Shown: positions 1 to 8,806 of the stretch, one piece after another | Numbering within the stretch: position 1 is the stretch's first letter | How the letters are laid out: each line of letters opens with the position of its first letter | Source: Amphirosellinia nigrospora | Taxonomy: Eukaryota > Ascomycota > Sordariomycetes > Xylariales > Xylariaceae | Reading direction: 5' to 3' | Assembly (NCBI GenBank): GCA_004123355.1 | Contig: SCHM01000002.1 | Span: 3,410,001 to 3,474,000 of the forward strand | DNA: 64,000 nucleotides | Position numbers and translations under genes: made by a program | The notes under the pieces: generated by a model | Told to the model about the DNA's origin: nothing | Databases searched by the model: none | Seen by the model: only the letters and a program-made list of their open reading frames with translations

Positions 1-3000
1 AGATACGGGTAGAATGGGTATGCTACTCAGGGGTTTCAGAAAATCAAAAAGTGGCCATTAATTAGATCCTAGTTCATACTACCCTTTTCGGAAGTCATCA
101 TCGCCAGGAAGCCGGAAATAGTACGAGCAAAATCAACCACATGGCCTGCCGACGATTTCAACGCTTTGTGCCTGACGGTCGAGGGAGCCCACCAGACAAG
201 GACAAGGAGAGGATCATATCAAAAGCGTACTCCCAGATCTTCCAGATGCTACGCGACTATCAGGCCAGTAGCATCTCTCCCTTTGCCCGAGAGGATAGCA
301 ACCTTGCTGTTGCCCCTTCTGGAAGGCTATGATGATGATGATGACAACGACGGCGCACAGCCTTGGTTTCAGCACTTATGCCACATATATTGGTCCAACG
401 GCGACGAGACCAGATGAGATGTCGACCAATCATAAAGGCTTTTTTCCAGTGTACCACTATTTGTGTCTCATGACTGAGCCATGTTGTCTCATCTGTTTGT
501 CTGCCTGGGCCGTATAGCGTCCCAAATCAAAACTTATGATTCGAAGATGAATTTTTTGTTGTCGCCTGCTTACCTACGCGCCAGAATAAGCCAATATAGG
601 GGCAAGAAACTGAAGGCTCAAGTCTCAGTGGTTTCCTTTCGTAGCATATGCCGTACCTGTTAGAGTGTATCAATATCAAGTGCAGGGAGATTTACTTCCT
701 GAGCTAAGCAAATCCTCTTAAGCCACCAACAACAAATCCCTTGCCCCTCCACTGGGTAGAGGGAGAGTGAGGCTGCGTACGTCCTAACACCAAACGCGTC
801 GCAATGTTGTCGGCGCTAAGGCAATTTTGAGCTCAGTGTCCTTCGGGCTGCAATGCTCACCAGAATCGGAACCCAATCCCCGCCGCCAACCATGGCTGGC
901 GTGGGTCTCGTGCCTTGTATCGTCGCTTTCCCATCTTGCTATTGGTATCCAGCAGGCTTTATACAGCGTACGCAATCTTATTCTGCCTTGACAGCTCTAT
1001 AGGATGTAACCGCTGCTGTCCCTGAAGCTAGCGCACAGCATCTGCATAAACCGGGCCCGTCCGCTCGGGTTCGCGCCGTACCTACGTCCTTGTGCTTCGC
1101 AAGCCATACGAATGGGTACTAGGTCTTCCGAAGCGTTGACCTGTTAGGTTTCATGTATCTCATCCCACATTGGACACAATGGCTGTTGGCCTTCATCCCG
1201 CTGTTGGTATGAGAGGTGAGGAATATCACGGGCATTGTGAGATGAGTCCAACCGCCGAGCTCTCAGAGGGCACGTTGCTACTAGTAAAAGCAACACCAAT
1301 AGGATGGTATTGAAATAAGGTAAATTGTCAATATCGACAAGTATGAATATGCGGCGGTGATGCCCGAGCGCGCGCTTATAGTTCATTGAAATAGCCTATC
1401 GGTTACAATAAGCTCTCACATCAGCGTTCCATCCTACTACATGTTCCTATAGAGACCTTCAACAGGTTATAGATTTACAGGACATAGTCGATCTACGAGT
1501 GGTGTGTTTGAATAATTCTTACGCTGTTTTGATGCCCAGTTCTGGCAAGGCTACCGATCGCTCGAAGGGAGTAAGCTCATATCGTCTCATCTCATCTCAT
1601 ACAGCTCAGACAACAAAATAGAGTTTGTTCTGCTGTGAAAACAATCGACAACTTGTCTGTTGAGTAACAATTATCAGCTTATCATATAAATGAATTTCCA
1701 CCTATTTACGTATACCAGTGAATTTCATAAACCCTTGCGTCCGGTAGGGCGATTTAAGCTTACAGGTAGAAACCCATCACCCGAAATCTCGGCCTACCTA
1801 TATTTCTGTGTCCACAAACCTATCGCTGCTTTATCTTGTTTGAACCGGATTAGAAAAAGATTTCAGTCCCGGCATCGGATGCTGGTCGGTTAAGCAATCG
1901 GCAAGCCATGCCTGTATTCGCGTTCCTATCGGCCAATGTTCAGTCGGGTTGTCGTAGGAGTCATCTATCAACACAGCCAACTGACTCTTCTCTAATCTCG
2001 CCTCACAAAAAGACTTTCATCAATATCCCGGTTACACGGTCCCCGAGTTTGCCAAACCACTATGCATGAGATACCTAAATGGGCACCACAACATGAACAT
2101 AGACAACATCCGATCCCCAAACGGCCGCCGGAAACCGGCCCTCACGTGGCAGATTGCATTGCCTGCAGGACCGCCCGGCGCAGACCAGAGAAGCCCGATG
2201 GAAGGACGAAAACTCAAGCTTTACCGCAAACGCCGCGGGGTCTGATGACAGTAAAATGGGATTGGCTTGTTCGAGTTGGACAGTTGACGCGGCGAAATTC
2301 GAGATGTTGTTCACCGTTGCCTTGATTGAGATCTACAACATACAAAAGAACATAAAGGGCTCGCTAATTAAGATACTGTTTCATCGAAAGCATTAAGTGA
2401 GTGGCAAAAAGGTATATTCGCAGATAGAATGGTTATCACAAGCAAGTAACCTCTGGGAGGCGAGTTCTCACTTTGAAATAATCTTCTGCATATCTATGGT
2501 GGCCCTGCCTTGAATCATTAATCATGTGGCAGTCATCGTATGATTAAAGCTACGATGATCTTTCGTGGGCTAGGTATATTTGAGCCACTTGCCGAAGCTT
2601 CCGGTGTCTTCTAGATAGTAACCAACGCATCGATTTCGGCGTGCCGTTAGTACGTAAAGCTCGTCGTGCTAGATTATATTTCTAAGCAGCTTGTTAATCT
2701 TCGTATGCCAGTTCTGCAATATTCTCTCACGTAGTCTATGCTTTAGTCCATATTCTGAGCCGCTCTGCTGAGTTGAGCTTCTGAAAGGTTGCCGTATGCA
2801 ATAAGCCGTAAAGCTCAATAGAAAATAGCCATTTATCCAAATAAAATACCATTGATACCTAGGTACCTAGTTTAGGCAATGTTTATGAATCGTGTAGAGT
2901 AGCCCGGCTATATAGTACGCCAAGCACTTCGTCATGGGATTGTCAGGGTTATATGAATTATGCGTAGCCTGGTGCTTGTTATTTAAATAAAAAAACAGGA

Positions 3001-3060
3001 GGTTACTAGGCATAGTAAAGAATCGAGAATCATTTTTACTTGCGAGGAGTATTCTCGTTT
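1..3060. other. gene-poor left flank, no gene recognised
   Basis: I find no credible gene. Open frames are short, overlap on both strands and have no recognisable motif or splice pattern. A small (GAT)n tract lies near 329-346 and a (TCTCA)n tract near 1585-1600. Base composition is mixed, unlike the A+T block further right. Confidence 0.6.
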
Positions 3061-3600
3061 TCAGTCTGTCACCCGTCTGTTAATCGACTTTTCACCGAAG
3101 ATATTCAAAGCACTCGAGGTCACCAATTTCGCTCTCCCTTTAAGACCCAGGCTGCGAGTAGCTATTACGTCGCAACCCTTACTTACAGATTTGTATATCT
3201 TGGTGATGAATGCCTTGTAGCATTTCACTATAGGTAGTAATGGAGTTGTATTACGACTTGAGTAGGAATCGGCTGGAACCAAGGTAGAGATACATAGTAG
3301 CGTTATCCATGTAGTAGGGCAGATTGAGAGTATCTCAAGATTATACTTAATGGTCGAGTCTAATTTCATTGTAGAGAGATAGTGTAGAGTTCTTGGATTA
3401 GCATTAGGTCATGATATCAAGGCCGATTTCAAGGCTTCTAACTCAGTGCGTATACTGAAGAAGCACAGGTCCACATCTTTCTACCGATCGCAGATGTTAA
3501 ATATATGTTCGGCCGTCCTCCCAACTAGTTTGGCTATCTTGATGGCCCCTACGGTGCCGATAATGGGATTTGGGGTCCATGGCCTTGGCTTGCTAATTCG
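3061..3600 (-). pseudogene. eroded fungal STAND/NLR-type N-terminal domain remnant
   Basis: The minus strand carries two protein-like stretches separated by stops and a frame break. The first (about 3600-3409) reads PNPIIGTVGAIKIAKLVGRT, then after a short gap KDVDLCFFSIRTELEALKSA. The second (about 3369-3061) contains GLKGRAKLV. Their order and spacing resemble the helical N-terminal domain of fungal STAND/NLR-like proteins: a GTVGAI-type start, a WKDADL-like segment followed by LxALKxAL, and later an LGFKxKAKLV-like segment. The stop between the first two pieces is TAG where a Trp codon (TGG) would fit, a RIP-type G-to-A change. No NACHT or NB-ARC motif and no repeat domain was found downstream. 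The assignment rests on motif memory only. Confidence 0.4.
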
Positions 3601-4229
3601 TAAGAGCACAAGTCGCCAAAGGCAAGAATAAAGATGGCTCGTACAGTCATTTCTCATGTATGTCGTTTTAGAGCCTAATATCTCGCATGGTATATAGGAA
3701 CACAAAGCTTCAGGATAGGAGAGAGCTGGAGGTGGCTGGCATAGGATCATTTCAGACCAATTCGCCGATACTATATGCCTTGGAAAGCTGTTCCTAAACA
3801 ACTCAGCACATCCCTTTATTCCTATCACTTCCAAGCCCCACAACACAGGATTATACTAGGCGTAGGAGTAGGTGAGACAATATATCGCTATTGGTGTTAA
3901 ATCACTTCGCTAGTTATACCCATGACGACCCAGTCGATATTCTCAACAAGGTGTAGTTCTTAGTCGTCTAATATAGTAAATAGTAACCGCAAGTTTCAAT
4001 GTTCTTGATATGCCCTGAGGATTCAAGGTGGGAAACGTATAAATCACTAACTCATTCATGAAGTCGTAAAGCGTAGAAGCTGTATAGGGAATACCACAAC
4101 CCCAACCCCATAACCACAACTCCAAGTCCTGAACCACGGGATGAGACCCGACGCATCACACAAGCAATAAGGCAACTAAAGGAACTCTTAATACAAACGC
4201 AGTCTCACACAACTCAGATCACCCCTCAT
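3601..4229. other. intergenic, 3' side of bleomycin hydrolase
   Basis: No supported gene. Short open frames here have no family resemblance. The interval holds the 3' flank of the minus-strand bleomycin hydrolase gene. Confidence 0.5.
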
Positions 4230-5894
4230 CTAAGCTAACGAACCCATAGGGTCCCAAAGCGGGAGAACGATCGGCTCCTTCTTGAGGACATCCCTCACCT
4301 CCTTGCTTAAGAGTCGCGGGTCGACAACAGCCTGATACACGAACTGGTCCATCCAATCGTCGCTCATGACGAACCAGCCCTTGTCTCCCGAGTCGACGCC
4401 CCAGGAGTTCTGCACGCGCCAGCGGACTGTCTTCCCGGTCTTCTCGTCGACGTGGACGGCTGTGAGGACCATGGCGTGCGTCATGGCCGATTCGCCAACC
4501 CGGAGTCTACCGGCCTTGCCCATGGCGCCGGCAGCGTACATGTCGATATTGAATCCCAGGCCGTAATCGATCAACCCGAGGTCCATGATGCCCGCAATGC
4601 GGTCACTGAACTTGCCGACGTCGGAGCCGAAAAATATGGGTAGACCAGCTTTGAGCATGCGAACGCAGGCTTGCTTGAGCACACTCATGTCGACGTTGAT
4701 GTACGTGATACCGCGCCCTCCCACGATATTGCCAAGCCGGTCAACGGTCAGCAGTGACATAGGCTCATGTCGCGGATCATGCACTAAAGATACCATGGCC
4801 TTGATGGCGTCGTTCGATATGCGGAAGCCACTCCCCGGTACGGTAGCAGCGATATCCCGAGCGAAGTCGAGTGGTGTCTTACGGACTGTGTGCGACTGGC
4901 CATTCTTGTCGAGGAAATCCCACTCAAAGACCTCACCGCTCGCAGGCGGCGGACCCAGCGTTAGAGTGAGAACCGTGTGGATCTCGCGCATCATTCTCTC
5001 CTTTGTCGCTTTCAGAATCGCTACCGTTCTAGCGGAAGCTGGCTTGTTCTGGATGATGTTACGCAGGACGAGCGCGTACTCGCGTAACTTGCCAACAACG
5101 ACGTAGTTTATCGTGCTACTTGACATGGCATTCCAACTATCCGGATACTACAACACCCGAGTTAGTTATTGTATGGGATTTTTCGAACATGGTAGTTCCC
5201 AAAAAAGAAAGCTTCCCACTCGAGAAGCTGCCGCGAGAGGACGAGCTCAAGAATCACTTACCAGAGCCTGTGGGACAAGTCCGTATTTCTCAACCAGGTT
5301 ATAGACCATATCCCACTGACCGCCGTCACTGACCGGGTCAGCGAGAATGCGCTGCACAAGTCGGCTATCCAGATCCTCGCCAGCCGTATCAATAATGTTC
5401 TCGAGGAAGTAATTTGCCTTCTCCAGCTTATCCCAGAAGAACAGGTACGCCTGTGACAGCTCAAACGAGTCGAGGCCGTACTTCTGCATCAGCGCCACGC
5501 GGAAGACATTGGTGCTCGCGAAGAGCCAGCACCGTCCGGAAGATCTCTGGTTGGTGATCGGGGCGCCCTCGAAGGGGATGCGGATGTTGAACACCTGCTG
5601 GTCCGTGATCTTTGTCGACCGTGACATGAGGACATCCTTGGGGTTTGCGCTGCTGAGGGCCGAAAGCGCAAGCCTATTCTTGGGGTCGTCGAGGAGCTCC
5701 GCTTGCCAATCGTGCGTTAACTGTATGCCCAGCCCCTCGGGACTTCGATCCAGCTTGCCATCGAAGCCAACTTTCTCGTCCTCCACATGGACGAAATCGT
5801 CTCCTGCATCACTCTGATCAAGCTTTAGCGACCGTAGACGGTCGAGGAGAGCCTTCTCGTTCTCGCCCGTGACCTTGGACTGTTGAGCTCCCAT
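4230..5894 (-). CDS. LAP3: bleomycin hydrolase / aminopeptidase C (peptidase family C1B)
   Basis: Papain-like cysteine aminopeptidase. In this family it forms a self-compartmentalising hexamer that trims peptides and inactivates bleomycin and homocysteine thiolactone. Two exons (5894-5262 and 5147-4230) are joined in phase 0 across a 114-bp intron (GTAAGT donor, ACTAAC branch site, TAG acceptor) and give 516 residues with no frameshift. The catalytic triad is visible: Cys122 in GRCWLFAS, His435 in THAMVLTAV and Asn458 in VQNSWG. The C-terminus ends in SLA; the family has a C-terminal arm in the active site that loses its last residue by self-processing. The start at 5894 gives MGAQQSK, a good N-myristoylation signal, in strong context (A at -3, G at +4). 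An in-frame upstream ATG at 5936 would add a hydrophobic leader. Family assignment is very secure; the start is less so. Confidence 0.94.
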
Positions 5895-6863
5895 GATAAA
5901 GATGAAGACTGGCGCTAGCCACTTAAAAACTTGCATAAACTTGAAAGGGATGTCAACGCAATGAGATCTAATAAGTCGGAAGACGGTGCACAATCCCAAA
6001 GCTGATCTCCTAGTATGTCTACGAAACACGAAGCGGGAGAAGTGAGAGATGTCCGGTTTAAGAAGGTGCTGTTGTCCCTCATATGACCGGAAGCTTCACA
6101 GCAGACATATCGCCGATAACGAGGAACCGAGGAGGGGCTGCGGGCGGCGATTGGCGCAGACCACTGGCGGGATGCCAACTTTGATTGGATGAGCTCCAAA
6201 CACCTTGATGGCCATCCTTCCAAGGTCGGGAACCGAGGGGTCAGCGGGCAGCTGCCATGCCCAAGGTTCACCCAGTTCTGGTCCAGAGGAAATATCAAAC
6301 TATAAAGGCATGACTCGATAAGAGGCACTCGGAGAAGACTAATACCTAACTCACCACATAAAAGGTGCTAACATTGTAGACTATACTTATCCGGACTTGC
6401 CGGGTCCGCTCTCGTAGCACTTTTAACTTTGGTATCAGAGTCGTAGTTCTTCCGAATGCTTTTAAGGAGTGTGGCTACGAAAGGATACACGTAATGCTTC
6501 GAATTGGCGGGCCGGGCACCTCCCTAGGTCACAAGGAGGAGGTGCACAGGTATGGAAGAACTCAAACGCAGGTCTCACCTACAGAACTAGTAGGGAGTGG
6601 TCAAGCAATGGGAGAGCGAAGAGGCGAACCAAAAACATTCATGACACCAAGATTGTATTACCAACGATATACAGCGCTATCTACTTGATATGCTACCCTG
6701 AGATCACCCTCCTTTACACATCCTCTACGTCCTAAGAAATAACACATATCCGCACAGCTTCACTAGTATTGACACGCCGCGATATTGGCTCAAAGACATC
6801 CAATCCAGAACAAGTTTTATGGAGTCGATACATCATTAAGGCGACAAAGAGAAGTGGGTATGT
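5895..6863. other. intergenic between bleomycin hydrolase and HEX1
   Basis: This holds the promoter and 5' leader of bleomycin hydrolase and the 3' flank of HEX1, both on the minus strand. An in-frame upstream ATG for bleomycin hydrolase lies at 5936. No other gene is supported. Confidence 0.6.
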
Positions 6864-7520
6864 TTACAGGCTAGCACCGTGAACAACCTTGACATCGACG
6901 ACGAGCTCGTTGCCATTGTCGTTAAGGACGAGGACACGGACGCTGCCATTGCCCTTGTGGAAGGCAGACGACAGGCGAGAGTAGAGGCTCGACTGGTCAA
7001 TGACAGGCAGGTTGGTCTTGACGTCGCCAGACTCGGTCATGGCAGTGACGGAACCGTTCTGAATGTCAAGCACACGGTACTGCTTGAAAACAGGGCCGAG
7101 CATGGTCTGGACGACAACGCTGGGGGCAGGGTTGGAGACGAAGGAAGACTCCTCGTGAAGCTGCTTGCTGAACAAGTCAACACCGAGGTAACGGTGCTGG
7201 CCAGTGGCAGCCGAGGTCGAGATACGGATGACCTGGCAGGGACGACCCTGGAGCATCAAGATGTCACCCATGCGGATGTGATGGCAAGGGATAGTGACAG
7301 TGTTGGGGATGGAGCCACTGCCACTGCCACCACTGGGGCGGGGAGCAGAGGCGGCACTGGACTCGCGGATGACCTCATGGCCCTCGGGGTGGAAGATACG
7401 ATCGGCCATTTTGTGAAGACCGTGGCGGAATGAGTGATACTGTCCTATATCGCGTCACGTCAGTATAAGAAATCACTAAAGGTCATTGGCGAACTAACCG
7501 TCTTCGTCGTAATATCCCAT
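6864..7520 (-). CDS. hex1: Woronin body major protein HEX1
   Basis: HEX1 self-assembles into the crystalline core of Woronin bodies, the peroxisome-derived organelles that plug septal pores after hyphal wounding. It is an eIF5A-like fold. Two exons (7520-7499 and 7444-6864) are joined by a 54-bp intron (GTTAGT donor, CTGAC branch site, ATATAG acceptor), giving 200 residues. The start MGYYDEDG followed by QYHSFRHGLHKMADRI matches the usual HEX1/HexA N-terminus. The conserved core includes IPCHHIRMGDI, LQGRPCQVIRIST and QHRYLGVDLFSKQLHEESSF. The C-terminus is HGASL, where HEX1 proteins normally carry an SRL-type peroxisomal signal (PTS1), so the basic residue is missing. Upstream exons remain open in this frame (separate entry). 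No frameshifts are seen. Confidence 0.96.
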
Positions 7521-8729
7521 TCTAGACTTTTGGAAAGCCGAGCTGTGGCGAGGAGACTCTACAGTTTCCTCAGAGACTTTTACGTCTTTGTGATAAGAAG
7601 GAGTTGCTTTGCGGACGTCGACAGTTTCCTCAGAGAAAGAGACCTGGTCGGCGTAGTGAGGGATGTGAGTAGGGGTGTCGACGGTAGCACCGGTTACAGC
7701 GACGTGTTCTTGGAACTGAGGTCGATGGGTAGGTGTGTCAATAGTACCACCAGTCACAGCAATGTGTTCCTGGAATTGAGGCCGATAAGTAGGGGTGTCA
7801 ATAGTACCACCGGTTACGGTGAGGCGCTGTTCGATCTGAGGTCGGTGAGTAGGGGTGTCAACAGTGACGCGGATGTCCTCTCTCTTGGAAGCGGAGGGAT
7901 GAATACGAGCGCGATATTCGCGTTCGATATGGTCAATAGCAGAGTAGTGAGGCTGGTGGCGACGGTCGACCTCAATGGAAGACTCCGAGTACCTTGAAGA
8001 ACCGTACTGGGGTCGCAGAATCTTAGACTGAGGGCGAGATTCTTGGAAGACGTTTACGTTGGCAGGTCTGTAGCTGAGGAGCGAGGGTCAGATGAATTGT
8101 CTTCCAAGGAGCGATTGTTTACATGATCGACATGGACTGGGACCCATCTCGGCCAAGCGAGATTTTATGGACGCAGCTAGTGTAAAGGAAATTTGGTTGC
8201 AAGGATTCAAAACGGGGCAAGCCGTAGCGCGAACAGTGCGAAGTCATATCCAATGACCGCGTTACTATCGTCTCGGCTATTCACCACGCGTTCGTTTCCC
8301 CAGCCCCCTTGGTCTCCCCACCTGGTTTGGATTTCGCGGCTCTCAATTCATTCGAGGCTACCCGGGACACCACCGTGGTTGCAAGAAACGAATGAAAGCC
8401 ATCATACGGCAGATAATAGAGGAAGATTTGTAGACTAACCTGTGCTCCTCGTAGTACTCCTTGTGGACACCGGGACGGCGGTAACGTTCTTCTTCACGCG
8501 TGATCCGGACCTCTTCTTCGCTGTAGCGCTCCTGTCGTCGCGGCGGAAGCTGAGCAGAGGCGGAGATAGAAGAGTATTGACCTTCCCGTCCGGCTTTCTC
8601 GGGTTTGGCGGGAAGTTTGATCTCAAGCTCTTCGTGGGTCTTGGTGACCTTGGTTTCAGCCTCGGGGGCCTCTTTGTAGGTGCGAGGGAAGATGCTGAAG
8701 GGCACGGGGACGCGGGCTTCAAAGTCCAG
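6864..8729 (-). CDS. hex1: proposed N-terminally extended HEX1 isoform (non-AUG start)
   Basis: Two exons upstream of the HEX1 ATG keep the HEX1 reading frame. Exon A ends at 8440 and joins exon B (8073-7499) across a 366-bp intron (GTTAGT donor, CTGAC branch site, CAG acceptor), and exon B runs into MGYYDEDG. The frame is open from a TGA near 8806 to the HEX1 stop. The extension contains VPVPFSIFPRTYKEAP, an acidic/Arg-rich stretch (EEEVRITREEERYRR) and 20-residue tandem repeats. There is no ATG in any frame in these exons, so the first AUG on the spliced RNA would be that of HEX1. A CTG at 8729 in the context GCCAAC-CTG-G is my candidate start, giving 481 residues. The splicing and open frame are read directly; the CUG start is inference. 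The alternative is an unusually codon-like untranslated leader. Confidence 0.5.
7557..7856 (-). repeat. 60-bp (20-residue) tandem repeat in HEX1 upstream exon
   Basis: Five 60-bp units begin at 7557, 7617, 7677, 7737 and 7797, with a partial sixth from 7857. On the minus strand they encode units such as TIDTPTHRPQFQEHVAVTG, TVDTPTHIPHYADQVSFSEE and TVDVRKATPSYHKDVKVSEE. The period is exactly 60 with no frame-breaking indel, which suggests the repeats are translated. Confidence 0.9.
8074..8439 (-). other. 366-bp intron in the HEX1 5' region
   Basis: On the minus strand it starts GTTAGT and ends CTGACCCTCGCTCCTCAG, a branch site close to a CAG acceptor. It is long for this gene set, where other introns are 50-114 bp. 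It contains seven ATGs, whereas the flanking exons contain none, which independently supports its boundaries. Confidence 0.75.
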
Positions 8730-8806
8730 GTTGGCGACCTTAACGGCGCAAGGATCCTCTTCCCGACAACCTTTCGAACTCAACGAACGAAAGGAAGATC
8801 AAGAAG

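Noticed and set aside
4585-5106. Plus-strand open frame of 173 codons opposite bleomycin hydrolase exon 2.
   Set aside because: Shadow of a fully conserved minus-strand coding exon.
6430-6450. TTTGGTATCAGAGTCGTAG resembles the TGGTATCAGAG primer-binding site of LTR retrotransposons.
   Set aside because: That PBS fits plant initiator tRNA-Met better than fungal ones as I know them, and no LTR end (CA) or gag-like frame is recognisable next to it.
6879-7433. Long plus-strand open frame (184 codons) opposite HEX1.
   Set aside because: It is the antisense shadow of the HEX1 exon; low complexity rich in Asp/Val/Gly from codon bias.
7434-7997. Plus-strand open frame of 187 codons opposite the HEX1 upstream exon.
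   Set aside because: An antisense shadow that repeats with the same 60-bp period. The minus frame has proper splice sites and continuity into HEX1.
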